Source: Imbricaverruca yamaguchii (lineage: Eukaryota > Arthropoda > Thecostraca > Neoverrucidae). From it: 64,000 bases of DNA. The notes below the pieces were generated by a model. The model did not search any database and had not been told where the DNA came from. It worked only from the letters and a program-made list of their open reading frames with translations. The position numbers and the translations under genes were made by a program. The stretch is taken from NCBI GenBank assembly GCA_034440575.1, contig JAOTOL010000977.1, positions 1 through 64,000 of the forward strand, written 5' to 3'. Below are positions 14,578 through 29,137 of the stretch, piece by piece; position 1 is the stretch's first letter, and every line of letters starts with the position of its first letter.

Positions 14578-16363
14578 TTCTGGCCTATCCAGCCAAAGGG
14601 GCACATTTCACATTTCACACATGCTCCTATGCTTATTCCCTATATCCTCCCATGCTCTGTGAATGTTTATGGTGCAGGAGAGTAAATGAAGTGCTAACAA
14701 GGACACACGCTTATTTAGTCATAGTTATATCAGATCCATGGGTATTGCGAGCGCCCTGAATAGCCATGGACTCGTGTTTGCAGGCATTCCGCCACTCCCC
14801 CTCTCCTCTAGGAACCGATTATTTCCTATATTGTGCAATAAGATTGTATTTTCTCGAAGTCTAGCAACATTATATATGATAAATATGGTATCAAACAAAT
14901 CTTAGGAATATCAGCGGTTAAAAAATCGAATAATTTTTAAAGGAAAATAAATCGGAGATTTGTTGTGAAAGTTCATCCCGCCAGGCTTCTGGATCCGTTC
15001 CCGAGCTCGCAGATTCACCACCTGGCTCGGCCGCATGCCTAACGCATCCATAATTTCAATAGTCTTGCTTCAGCCATCACACCGTGCTTGTAACTCTAAG
15101 CCCCGCATTACGAGTCGCCGGCTCGTTGCAGGACCTGACTAATTTGAATCAACCTCAAAACCTGACTGTTGTGTTCCGATATTTCCAACTCTCTCCGTTG
15201 GCGTAGCCCACAGTCTAGCAGTACGCCCCTTATTGCTCGTCATGTGAGCAGCAATCGATTGGCACCAGCGGAGAGGATGCGACGATACCTGAAGCAGCAT
15301 TATGTCACACCAATAGGTTACCAATACTGATCGGTCCAATGATATACTAGAAACCAAGAAACAAATAGCATAGCTGAAGTTGTACCCGATTTCAATTTTT
15401 ATATAAATAGCTTTCGTTTTCACACCTGTATCTATAATCCACGTATTCACTCTTCTTGTATAGTATCGAGACGAAGTTGGGATTCCCATATCCTCGCTTG
15501 CAAATATTGAACTTTCAAGAACATAATGATCGTGAACATATGACCATTATGATCACTATGTTATAATGACCCTTTCTGATGAGACATGATAAGACTACAC
15601 AAGATATTTATCGCGCAACAATATGCTAACCTCAACACGGAATGTATATTCTGTTTTGTGAAACACGTATTTGGGGAGAGATGCCATGACTGATGGCGTC
15701 CACATGAACATCGTGTTTTGAATCGCTATTCATTTTACATTCAGAGGGAACTAGAAAGTGATAGATATTTTATTTCCTGTGGTGTTAGCATCGCGAATAA
15801 GGCGTGCAGGGCATTTTCATTTCTGCGCATGTGTATCACTATTGTTATGTTTTGAACACTATCTGAAATTCTGCACAAATAGACGAACCTCAGCCTAGTT
15901 TTAGCCATCTTGACGCACCTAGCGCCGAAAGACAAAGAAAATAGCAGACTGAAACCGCACAGGATGCCAAGTTTTGTTTCAAAGATTGTTCGAACCGGAC
16001 TTTTTATAAAATTGACTGCAATGCTTCTCAAAGACGAATAAGTGAAAATCCAGCAAATATTGCTAAAGTTCGGCAAAACTCGATTCGATTTCCGCATTAA
16101 CAACTACGAATCCAGACGTATTTGAAATCTGGTGGTGAATATCCCGCATTAAATAACACCGCAACAGACAAACACTATTCCAAGTGGTCCACAGGGCTAC
16201 TTACTCTTAGCGGTTAACGACATGCAGTACGATTCAGACGCCAAAAAAACAAACTGATGTTCACACGCGAACTCGGCGTTTCGCTCCACATCTGGAACCG
16301 TCCTACCATGACCATTACACTACAGCGATACCACAGAAATAGTAGGACACTACTATCATCGGC
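14578..16363. other. Block B, left part: no gene recognised
   Basis: Mixed-composition sequence repeated at 33512-35298. Two minus-strand frames of 116 and 120 codons (15139-15489 and 15741-16103) lack recognisable domains. They are kept in the second copy only as far as the whole recent duplication is kept, so I do not call them genes. Confidence 0.5.
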
Positions 16364-16985
16364 ATGACCAACATCGGCCGATCAGCTCCACCTGTGCTCA
16401 GTAAGGCCGCTCAGCAGAGACGCCACCAACACCGGTCCGGTCAGCTCCCCCAGTACCCAGTAGTGGCGGTTCGAGAGAAACGCCACCAGCACTGGCCTAG
16501 TCAGCTCCCACGGCACTCAGTAGGAACCGCTCGGCGCGTACCCCACCAGGACCAGCTCCCACGGTGCATAGTAGGGGCCGCATGGTTTGTACGCCACCAG
16601 CGTCGCCGGCCAGCACTCCCACACTCAGCAGGCGTTGCTCAGCAGGGATGCCACCAACACTGGTCAGATCAGCTTCCCCGTTACGTAGTAGGAACCGTTC
16701 GGTCCTTATGCAACTAGCATCGATCGGTCGACTCCACCGGTACTCAGTAGAGGTGACTCAGCAGTGACACCGCCAGTACTGGTTCGCTACTCTAACAGCA
16801 TTCAGGCTCGGCAGGGACGCTACCAGAACCTGTCCAGTCAGCTCCCGCAGTAGTCAGCAAGGACCGCTCGACAGAGACGCCACCATCACAGTTCGGCCAG
16901 CTCCAACGGTGTTAAGTAGGGACGGCTCATCAGGGACACCATCAGCACCGGTCCAGTCAGCTTCCACGATACTCAGCAGGACAGA
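16364..16985 (+). repeat. ~60-bp degenerate minisatellite, about 10 units
   Basis: Units share the order 'gtcagctccc-acggtactcagtag-gracsgctcrgcagrgacgccaccarcacc'. They diverge by substitutions and small indels, so the period is about 58-65 bp. The whole array is repeated at 35299-35920. Open frames across it (117 codons) are repeat translations. Confidence 0.85.
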
Positions 16986-18460
<1,475 letters not shown>

Positions 18461-18710
18461 ACTTGTAAGGCGTGTAAAACGAGGACCAAATTTGAGTACA
18501 CCCGAACAACCGAGTACCGGAGGTGAAAAGACAGTACCAATTCCGGTCCTCGCTATTTTTTCACTAGTTAGAGGCGATTCTTATCGTCGTCTAAGTCACG
18601 TAACGAAGTTTCATGATGGTCCTACATTTTCGCGAAACATGTGATTGTGTGTGACAGGAGTGTAAAAGTGTGTTTGCGAAACGACGCGTCAAACCGTGTG
18701 TGAGAAAAAC

Positions 18711-19157
18711 AAAGGAACCCCCCGCCCCCCCCTAAATAGGGGGGAGGGTTTTTTTTTAAAAATAGGGGTGATAATGCTGTGAAAAAAAAAAAAAAAATAA
18801 AAAAAAAAAAAAATACCACTATATTTTTAATTTTTTTCCCCTTTTAAAAATAAAAAAAATCTAATTTAAAAAAAAAAAGAAAAATATTTATAAAAATACC
18901 CCCCCAAAAAAAAAAAAAAGAAAAAAAAATAAAAAACCCTGGGGGGGGGGGGTTTTTTGTCTTATGTGGTGAGGTGGGGTGTTTAATTTGGTAATATATT
19001 TTGAGAAAAATCAATGTTTGGAGGTGTGTTTTTTCAAAAAAATTTTTTTTTTTCCTAAAAAATAAAAAAAAAAAAAAAATTAAAAAATTAAAATTCCTAA
19101 CTTAAAAAAAAAAAGTAAAAAAAAAAATAAAAAAAAAAAAAAAAAACATCCACAAAT
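18711..19157. other. Homopolymer-smeared, probably corrupted sequence
   Basis: The flanks match unit 1 at about 99 percent. Here, however, the sequence is a same-length degraded version of 7309-7758, in which bases have been replaced by runs of A, C, G or T, with poly-A stretches of more than ten bases. Landmarks such as 'tgataatgctgtg' (7367 region: 'tgatactgctgtg') still align. No known mutational process gives this pattern; it looks like a low-quality consensus following the long GT array. Confidence 0.85.
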
Positions 19158-20254
19158 CGTATGATGTCAGGTGCATTTATGTTCGATAGAATTGGAGCCA
19201 CTAATGATTTTTAAGTTTAGCATGCGACGAATGACAGTGCATTTCAAGAATCGGCTTCAAAGCAGATCATATTTAAGATGACTTAACCAGGGGCGAGGGT
19301 GGGAAACTCCTCTACTTCCAGCTCGGGGAGCCGGCCATGTGCGTGCTTTGCATACATCTGGGGAGGGCGCCTGTTAGAGCTGACATGCCCCATTATGCCA
19401 CCGTGTAGCATGGAACCCCATTGGGTGGACCCCCACCCGATGTGAGTTCTCCAATTTCCTTCATGTATTCTGTCCTTAAGTTCATCAATAGTAATAATTG
19501 TTAAGTTGTGTCCTTCAGGTCAGCACCATGAAATGTTCTCTCACTGGCAGTAATGGAAAATTAACCTAGTTGGTGGAAACCGACCTTGGGCTTCATCAGC
19601 CCCTCGGATCGAATTCTGGTAATTTATGTTAATTTTTACGTATCATAAAATACTCCCAGACATGGTGGACCCGTGGGGCCAACCATGTCACTCCAATGTA
19701 CCCCCGAATGATCTATTTTCTACTGATGCGACTTTGGTTCTTTCCCCTGAACAATGTCCTTCTGATGCTTGTTTACGTCACCCATAATATTGGAGGAATT
19801 TTAAGATAAAAGATTTATCAGAAGTCACAGCCCTCTAAACCGACTGGGTGGATCCACAAGTGCTTCGAGGAAAGGCCTGTATATTTCAGGAATTCATGGA
19901 GCATCCGGAACCCATCCATCCTGGCGCTTCCACACAATAGTGAGGACCTACGACAGAATAGCATAAGGAACAACTGCGCTTCATTTAGGTCCACAAATGT
20001 TGCTTTCCAAATTAAAGCTATGTATCACCAAGAGGACATTCCACCACAGTTACCATATTAAATGGAGCATGCGTCTAAGTTGTGTGGCAACAGTAATTAC
20101 AGAAATGCACATTCCCCCCCTGATCCAGCCCATGTTGCGATAACCAGACATAATATACCATTTTGGGTGGTGAAGTCAGGGCAGGGCATTGTGGTTTTGA
20201 ATATTTGGCATCCCAGTAACCCCTAGATCTGTCAACGCACATCACAGAGTCTGC

Positions 20255-21109
20255 TTAACCCGTTCCGTCTCCGATCAGATACTCACACCCCGCATCGGGG
20301 GGGGGGTAGTAACCCCATCTAAAATCCAAACTAAGCGTCACACGAAAACGAAAGAGGTGTCATCGTAAAGCGCTCGGCATGCAGAGCCCGGATCCACCCC
20401 GAATAGTACAATTTCTCCCCAAAATAACGTCACTAGATGGGCTACATTTTCACGGCTTTTCAAGACTTACATTATGTTTTTGGCTCTGGGGACTTCATTT
20501 CGGGGATATTTGAGGAAAAAATATTTGGAATCAGAAAAGGACAGCGAAATCGACCCGGACCATATATTTGTTTGGCCCTCCAAAATAAAAATTTCTTCTT
20601 TTCTTAATTACAAAATTTTAAGTTCAAGTTTTCTTTGCATTTCTTTTTGTAATAGGTAGAGCAGACCAATAAACGTTGTTGGAAGTCAACAACGTTTCTC
20701 GGTCTGCTCTACACATGTCTCTGATAAAAAATGCTTACTTTAGACAGAATCATCGATTTGAACTCTAATTGGCAAATATGCAACATTAATATGTAGTAAA
20801 AGACGGAGAAATGAAAAATTCCTCTCGTACGTTTTGTTGTATCCCTAAGGATAGGCAAATGCTGAAAATGCCATTAGAATATCTGTATCCGTTAAAGCGT
20901 GATGAATGGTTGAACATTTTTGGAGGTGACTTCACTTGACCTTGACTAACTCGTTGACCCTAGATGACCTGACTTCAAAATTTTTAAACAGCATGAGATA
21001 TTGATGTGGGAAAAGGTGTGCCAAATTTTGGTGCGCTGTTCCGCGCCATTCGTTCAATCCGCGAAAAACCTGAGGGGGTTGAGGACCCCCCCGAGACGGC
21101 GCGGGTTAA
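20255..21109 (+). mobile_element. TTAA-flanked element, family 1, copy 2
   Basis: Same element and insertion site as 8855-9708, carried along by the duplication. TTAA lies at 20255-20258 and 21106-21109. The internal hairpin is at 20656-20712 and has one extra mismatch (CCAAT instead of CCGAT in the left arm). Confidence 0.7.
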
Positions 21110-21916
21110 CATAGGTCCCATATCAGACACTGGACGAAGCTGCCTTTGGCTTCATGAAGCTGATATTTTTACACTGACTTGAACCACACATTTGGGTTTT
21201 TACTTTTCGTTACAATTATGTCCTCGGCGTTGTGACTGTCTGCCTCAGGCTCCAACTTCGTGATTTTTGCTGCTGGCTGGATTCGTTACTATAAAAAATG
21301 TGAGTCCTAAAATTTGAAATATGTACAGCTAACCTTAGAGTGATCTCGTAAATGTGATTCAACGTGCTGGTCAGATTTGTGGGAAAGTGTTTCAGTACTA
21401 TAGTTATGGAAGTGACTAAGAGAATGTGACCAATTATTTCTGTTTGAAATGTTTTCTTTTCAGCTTGCAAGCAGTTGGTAGCCTGCTTTTAGATTAAATA
21501 TAATCAAAAGTAAAACTCGAAAGTAACAATTTTGGAATTAAAATATAACTTAACGCAACTCATCTGAACCTTCGTCATAAGAATAAATGGAAGAATTAAG
21601 GTTTCTCTATAAACGTTCCCTCTTAAAAACATACCCTGACACAACCTCAACTATCCTACCCTCTTTTGTTCTGTTTTATGTGGGTAAAATGTGTGTAAAA
21701 CATGTCTCGTGAACACATCAGGTCACAATGATGTGAATACGCCTTAACCTTGGAAACGGCTTATGTACATATAAAATATTAAACACATACAATAGCCGAG
21801 CAATGTAGATTATCAAACAAACCTCAATCTACTGATACTTTATTCAATAGGCTTCAACATATGGGGGGATCGGTGGTGAGCCACGCCATCCTACTATACA
21901 AGTGACCCATCAATAT

Positions 21917-22829
21917 TTAAGAGGCGCAGGTCCGGGGGGCAGATATCAGCCCCCTGCGGGGTATCCTAATTTGCCGCCATCCTAATCGGGCTAGCAAGGT
22001 CAAACCTCCCATGGTTGCTCATTCGTCTTTTCCGCATATCCTCATACATTTTTAACCTTGGGTCATCTCAGGTCAGGTCATCAGGTGAGGCGTAGTGACC
22101 CAACATCCCTTGGAGTTCTAGGTGGCATAACTTCCACAATAATTGGGCGATTGATTTCAAACTTATATCACGTCATGATCTCATCAGGGACCATAATATA
22201 TGTCGTTTTTTTCGTGGCATTGACCTGAGGTCAGGTCGCGGCAATCGGTTCCCCTACCATAGGGCTATGGTAAAATATACTAATGTTTCCTGGTTACATA
22301 TTTGCTCTCGGAATGACCTCACAACGGTTCTGGCGTGTAGTTGGCAGCTATGCTTAATGTTACCGCTGATATTTGTGCTCAATTACCTCACCAAGGTCAT
22401 CTGAGGTCACCTGAGATTACTAGCACATTGCTGTGCATTATATCTAAGTGCATTGAGTTAGAAGGCTCAAATTACCGCCATTGTGCTTGTATCGTCAAGA
22501 CGTGTCGATTGATACATTACATACCCTCCCTAGGCTACTTCATGACCTTGGCCTGAGGTCATAGTTACGGAGTAAGAAGTATCCCTGCTTGGACACGTAG
22601 TTGGCGCCTCGATTGTTCTCTGTGAATCGAATAACGTTCGCCGTTTGTTTCTATTTGTTACAGGTCCTGATAATATGTGTCAATATCTGAGTGTCCCACC
22701 CGATCTCGTCGAAATTGACCTATGATGACCCAGTGACCCGAGTATTGACCTGAGTGAAAAAAAAAGCAGATCGGCGGACCTGAGCGGATCGGCGAAGTTG
22801 GTGCGGACCGTCGGACGTGCGAGTGTTAA
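21917..22829 (+). mobile_element. TTAA-flanked element, family 2, copy 2
   Basis: Duplicate of 10515-11426 with the same flanks; TTAA lies at 21917-21920 and 22826-22829. It differs by an extra A in the run near 22757 and is otherwise nearly identical. Confidence 0.7.
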
Positions 22830-25800
22830 GGTTGCAGGGCCAGTAAAATAAGTGCTAACAAGTAGGATTGCTTAATAAGATACGTGACAACAACTCTTCT
22901 AGTTATTGCATGTCCTGCGAATCAATTTATGACATAATTCACTTTGAGTTCCTTTCTATGGATGAGAAGACAGAACTGCCTTCGTAGGTTGCCCACTGAG
23001 ATACAATGAATCCTGATGAATGTGCCTTTGTTTTGGGGATCCCAGTATGGGGGAACCCATCCTGATCTGCATGATATCTCGCAAATAGAATTCTGGCTGT
23101 GCCACATTGGAATGCAATTATGGAAGAAAGCTGCTTCCTTGTATATGTAAGAGATGCCTTGTAGCTGCTTAGAATGCTTGATGAGTAAAATATGCGCTGA
23201 TGGACAGATGCCCTGACAACAAATAAACTACTTTTCCAGTAAAAGATGCGCTGGCAAAATCTTTGCCTTTCTTTCAAATTGGTAGCTGGCGGGAAAGGAC
23301 ATTACATGCTGCACTACAACACGCTCACCGAAGGCTTAATTTCGCAAGAATTTGCAAGCGGGTCAGTTCACTTGTTTACTGAAATTAATATATTCTTCAC
23401 ATTAGGGGCTAAATTCAATTACCATATCGACAGACTACAGCTTTTGACAATGGCTAATGTAGAAAAAGATTGCGCATACACAGCACGTTGTTACCTACAA
23501 ATATACATGTGGGCATGCCTCACAACCCAGGATCAGGCCATGATTTAGGATTTCGTTTGAGGAAAACTACCGGCAAAATGTCTTCATGGATGAGATACCC
23601 TGCTTGAAGTAACGAAAATGAGGATGCAATGTTCTAATACCTATTTATGTGCCCATTGCCACGTAAAATTACATCCTTCAGATGATTTCGACTTCAATTT
23701 CAAGATAATTTTACTCCAGATAACTAGCTGTTTTTTATGGAGGAGCATGACATCGCCCCCCTCCCCCAGACTTGATCACCAATGATGATGGATTCTGCCT
23801 CGAATTTCCACCCCACCCCTAACCACAAAAAGGTGCAATGCCTTTGCCTTATTTTCGCTTTCATACAAACAACTTCGACTTTCTAGCTTTTATATTCGTG
23901 GCTTTGGATTTAGTTCCGATCTTTTGGAATCAACCCTTCGCATTATTTAACTAACGTTTTCAACTGTTGGCTCTAGCCTCTTTTTGGTTTGGTCTTTGAA
24001 GGCATGAATGTGGCACCATCTAGGTTTGCTTTAGCTGTTCAGCTTCAGATGCAGTCTTGGCTTCATTCATCTTACTATGGTTTCTGCTTTGATGAGGTCA
24101 ATGACCTGGCTCCATCTCCATGCCTAGCTCTGATCAATAAATCCACCCCCACAAAACATTTTGTGGTAAATTGACAATTGGCTCATCTTTTCACTTAATC
24201 TAACTATATTCGCAGGTTTCTGTCATTTATATTTCACTGATGCAGCACTTTAATCACATGTAGAGCCAGAGGCGGATCCGAAAGCCAAGCTTGGGGCTAA
24301 ATTCAAAAACGTTCCTCCAGTTTCCAAACAGCCATCGGATTTTAACCGGATACAGTAGTCGGATCTGCTTAAGACAATACTTATGTCATGAAATGTTATT
24401 AGACTTGAAGAATATGATATTTTACTGACTGCAAAAGCTAGGCAAAATCGGCCTCCTTGGACGAGGAACATGGCTCCCTTGCCCGTCCTTGGATCCGCCA
24501 GTTTGCATAATTTTTTTTTCTCAAGTGTCCTCAGATATATTGACTAAATTTTGGCAGATACGATCAATTATCCAAGAGTTTAAGAGGATGCTATCTAAAC
24601 GTTGATATTTTATTTGGTTAGTTTATGGTACATTTCATAAACCTTCAACTGAGGAAACATCTGATGCAGTGCGAAAAAGAAGTGCTTGACGAGTAGGTTT
24701 AAGTGCCAGGTCTACATGAGGTAAAACCAATACTGTATAAGCAGGATAGGTATAGGACCCGAATAGAAAGTGATCCTGCATCATTAGAAGTCAGCTTTCT
24801 GGTGTGTAAGCACCAACCTAGAAGCATACCGGAGGTAAACTACTTCCACGATTGACCGTCAACACATAATAAAATGGGGGCAACGTTTATCAGAATAGTT
24901 GATGCTATTTATACGCGCTTATGTCTTCAGGGGCCTTTGCATTCATTTCCTGGTCCATATTTCCTCTCAGTACTTAAAGCCGCTTGCTGAACATCTATTT
25001 CTCCTACAGTAGCACTCATTTCCTCAGCTCCTTATTGAAGGTATATTGCACGTGTTGTAAGCTGATGTAACCTAACCTACACCTATGCGTAAATTATTAA
25101 CCTTACATGGACCTACTGATAGTTGACCCGATTGTGCTAAACGATGGTGATGGTGATGGTGTGAAGCGTGAGAATGGGATGGTGATGGTGATGGAATGGA
25201 TAGTTGCTGACAAAGATGATTGATAGTTCATCCTAATTGATGCGATCAACTATCTGCTGGTGTATGCTAGGTTGGTTTGTAGCACTTTATGTAGCATGTA
25301 ACAATGGTCCGGGGAAATAAGTGTCACATTAGGGGAAATAATTCCTTGACATTTGTGCTTAAGTGCTTGTTGGCAACCCAGGTTGCAATGTGTTGAGATT
25401 TAATTGGGAATCAGTGAGGAAAACCAGTCAGGTTCTGGCTGTCTAATTTGAAAATACGACGGTCTTGCCCGCTTGCATCCCAGTTAAATGGAAACCTGAG
25501 AATAAACACTAGAAAGAAGGGTCTGGCTGAGTTCTGGATAAATGGACGCAAGTGCTTCACTAAATATCGTCCGAAGTATATGACATGCCATGCATGATAA
25601 CACTTCCAAACCCTTGTTTCCTTATCAGACCCATATTCAACACTCTTCGGCAGTTACATACCTGTCTGTAAATTGACACCTATCCCCCCAGCATATTTCC
25701 CAACCAACGAGTCATGCACATAATTCTCCACACGCAGCCACGTTGAAAAAAAAACCAAAACATTCAGGTTTAAATTCCTAAATTTCCTTCGGGAGGGACA

Positions 25801-25980
25801 TATTTGGTCGGCGGGGCGCTTCGGCAGAAAAATTCGTAAAGCGAAAGGTGTGGAGTATACCGGAGCACAATGAAGGGTGCTTTTTCGTCTCCAAGTATTC
25901 CTCTTAGAGGCGTCTATCCCTCGTAGTCCTTGACGAATGAAAAATCAGTCGAGCGGCAGGGGAAGGAGTGCACTCGAGCC
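22830..25980. other. Block A' right part: no gene recognised
   Basis: Copy of 11427-14577. It ends in CTCGAGCC (25973-25980), after which the sequence leaves unit 1 and enters block C. Confidence 0.6.
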
Positions 25981-26014
25981 CAGTGTTGGATTTTCACTTC
26001 TCGGTCTTGGATTC

Positions 26015-26180
26015 GGAGTGTATAATTTTTTGGCTTGCCAAAGTATGGAGTGTATAATCTTGAGAAGCACTATGTTATGGGGTGTATAATTTCCCAGTTT
26101 GCCAAATTATGGGGTGTATGTTGAAGCACCAAGTAACGGAGTATATACATTTTATATATAACGAAGTGTATAAATTTTGA
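26015..26180 (+). repeat. Short degenerate tandem repeat 'GGAGTGTATAAT'
   Basis: About five copies of GGAGTGTATAATTTTTGG followed by a TGCCAAAGTAT-like tail, spaced roughly 25-38 bp apart. It recurs at about 30152-30315. A single unit near 33440-33475 borders the right edge of the inserted segment. Confidence 0.6.
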
Positions 26181-26216
26181 AAAATGCAGTGATGTCTCCT
26201 GGAATGAAGAATAAAA

Positions 26217-26380
26217 ACCCAGGGGCCTCGGTAGCTTAGATGGTGGAGCGTGGAACTCGAATCTCGTGGCCGGCGGCATTTGCAGTCCACCCACGACCAA
26301 TCGGTGTGATATAGGGTGGCGGCGCTATGCAACCTTGCGGTTGAATGCGTCGTAAAATAACCCGATAATTCTTCTTCCTC
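26217..26380 (+). mobile_element. tRNA-derived SINE with perfect 10-bp target-site duplication
   Basis: The head GGGGCCTCGGTAGCTTAGATGG resembles a tRNA 5' half, with a pol III A-box TAGCTTAGATGG at 26232-26243. A tRNA-like anticodon arm (GTGGAACTCGAATCTCGTG) follows, and a weak B-box region precedes GTCCACCC near 26285. The unrelated tail is about 95 bp. The 164-bp element is framed by AAGAATAAAA at 26207-26216 and 26381-26390, a typical LINE-mediated target-site duplication. The B-box is degenerate, so it is probably not transcribed now. Confidence 0.7.
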
Positions 26381-26390
26381 AAGAATAAAA

Positions 26391-29137
26391 CGCCTTTAAG
26401 TCATTTGTTAGGTTCTTATCCTAGTGTCTCACAGACAACCAGATGGGGTCCACCACACATCGTCGTCTGAAGTCATCCACGTTACGTGAATGACTTATAA
26501 GGCAACTTCCTGAGCATTGGTAGAGAAAATGATCACAAAAGTATACTTAATCGATGTCAACCAAGTTTATATACCAATACCTGCCACTCCTAGCATAGGT
26601 ACCAACACCGCACAACTAATACAAATTCACTACATACCTCGAGAGCAGGACGTTCGTGCACCGCTGGGTCTAAAATGGGAGGGTCTAAAATGTTACTGCG
26701 GGATATGGGTTTCGGAATATATAATGGTTCAAGGAAAGTTATACTAAAACAATCCGTCTAAAATCTCTTATTCTCTCCACGATGAAATTTTCTTTTTCAA
26801 ATGAGAAAGCTGAAAAAAATATTGAAGTCAATCCTTATTAATATTAAATGTATTTCAATGCACTTTTTAGTTCATGTCAGGAATGTTTAGTAGAAGCAAG
26901 AAATTCCTTGGAAGGATGAAAAGCGACTAGACGGGCGGGCATATTGCTGCTGTAAAACAGACTATCGTCACGGACGAGCGGAAATTAGCGTCTCATTTCG
27001 CGCCATGATTGCTATGAAATACCAAAAACTGAAAATAAGTTAGAGAAAACTGCCAAGAGAATTACAGGGAACTTTTTTCTCAATTAATAATAATCAGGAC
27101 TGTGGGAAGAAATTAATCATTGGATCAGAATGAGGCTTATAAGAGTGTAGAGGATTAGGTCAACACACGTAAATCTGAATTTGTCCGGAGTGGGAAACCT
27201 CGCGGTCGGAGTGGCATGAATGCAACTATTCCCGCTTGTTGATGAAATTCGGAAACAATATAAGTCATGAAATCGAAAGAAGGTGAAATTTCTGGTTCTA
27301 TGGGTCTTCATTTTGGAGCAAAGTGTTAGCAGGTTTTAGGAACGTTTTGGTACCATTCAGGCAATTTTCATGGGGAAAATCCTTCCGATATCTTTTATGT
27401 ATATCGCTCCTGACTGCTTAATAATATAAATATGAACAGTTTTATCCATCCCATTTCATGCAGAACATATCATTCTCCAAGTAACCAAGAAAATGCATTA
27501 TCCATGGCTTTTCGTGGCAATGGTTCAAATAGCTCCGGCCGGAGTGGGAGATGGAGAGCGGTGAATTCATTGAATCCAAGAACGCGGTCGGGGGGCTGGT
27601 GAAGGTGAATTCCTATATTTGGTTAGCGGAGCGTAGTGGTTTTTTATTCAACGAAGGATTTTCTGTAAAGCTCTTTGCTGCTATCCGGATGGAATTGACT
27701 GCGTGTTTGGCTCGAGGTACGAGAGGTTGTATTATCTGACTATGTAGGTACCTACCTACTTACCTATATCAAATATCTTCGCGGTAATTCGAGTCATTGA
27801 TTTGGATAAACCAAAGCTGTAAGCTTGTGTTGTGTGACGGGATATCTTCAGATAATACAAGGAGCAGGACATGATAATATTAATTGCTGCGATGTTTTGT
27901 CGCCAAGCGTAGAAATGAACAAAACTGATTGCTTTGCTTTTGTCTGGAAAATCTTGTTTTAACTTACCACATTTTGAAGCGTGAATGTTTTTCTTTCAAA
28001 ATGGGGCTGGGCCTCTTCAGTGCACATTGACTGCAGATATTATAGATATGCATGCATTCAAGCATTATTTGTGCATTCATGAAATGTTCAGGAATTATTA
28101 GGTGCATCCTGTCCCCATTCTCCATTGAATACCATTATACTTTTAACATTCCTGGTCTGTGACTTTCTGAATGGACAAATTTGCAGTTTAAGGTGATTTG
28201 ATTTCTTGAAATGTATTTTTCGTGCAATGATTATGAATGTGTTCATAATGTAGGTACTTACATGATGTGACCTCACATTTTTTGGCAAGTGCAGTTGGGT
28301 AGCAAAATGACACCAAAAAAGTGACTCGGGTTTGGTTGGGGAAATATACCATGAAATGTGATGTTAAAAAGGAATAAAAGCTGCAGCCTAACTGGATACA
28401 AGAAAGCCTTTTTTAATACAAATTTTCTAAGCAGTTTTTTCCTTTAACAAATTAAAAGTAAATGGCCTATTCTAACCAAACAGCCTATGCTAGCCCGAGT
28501 GTTTTTTTAAATTCAAAAACTTTATTTTATAATCCTGAATGATTCTGAAAGGAATTTGATAAATGGATAACTTACAAAAAAAAAACATAGCATAACTTAG
28601 CCAAACCTAATACCTTTGTATGGTTCATGGAGGCAAAATGTGTGTAAAGCATGTGTGGAAAAGTAATAGTGCCCATGACAATTCCTATGCTGTAGCAAAA
28701 CATGGCTCATATCCACCAGTATTTTGGAGATTTGGGGGAAGTGCTACACTTTGTGGCTTACCAGTTGTGTGGATGCCACTCTAGCTCTTGGTGTTCATCC
28801 ATACATTCTTCTGGGCACATCTGGACTCTGTTCTGAGGTTTATCCACAAATTGAGAACATACACATGAATGCATTGGTGGCTGTTTATTAATTCACCTGC
28901 ACCTCACCAGAAATCGCACATGCACAAATGGAATGTTATAGAATGATATGGAAGATGGAATGTTCAGTGGCATTAAGATCATATTCAGACTGCAGTGATC
29001 CATATTTTGTCATGCATTGACATATGTCGTACTTGTGCATGCTAGCAAACTGATATTCTTCCAATCTGGCTGGCATCTCATTTTCGGCTCCACTCCTGCC
29101 TCCTCTTGGAATGTGCCTACAGATGACCCAAAATAAC
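26391..29137. other. Block C interior: no gene recognised
   Basis: AT-rich, unclassified sequence, repeated at 30528-33280. Open frames of 60-76 codons occur but carry no known motif. Confidence 0.5.

Larger units (their letters stand above)
25981..29137 (+). repeat. Block C, copy 1
   Basis: Present again at 30119-33280 with near identity; the differences are homopolymer lengths and few substitutions. It starts with degenerate repeats of GGAGTGTATAATTTTTGG at about 26015-26180 and includes a SINE (26217-26380). The remainder is AT-rich with no recognised gene. It is cut at 29137, where it joins sequence from the end of block A. Confidence 0.9.

Noticed and set aside
15139..16103. Two minus-strand frames of 116 and 120 codons in block B, preserved at 34073-35037
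   Set aside because: Preservation only reflects the recent duplication of the whole block; no domain, start context or homology is evident.
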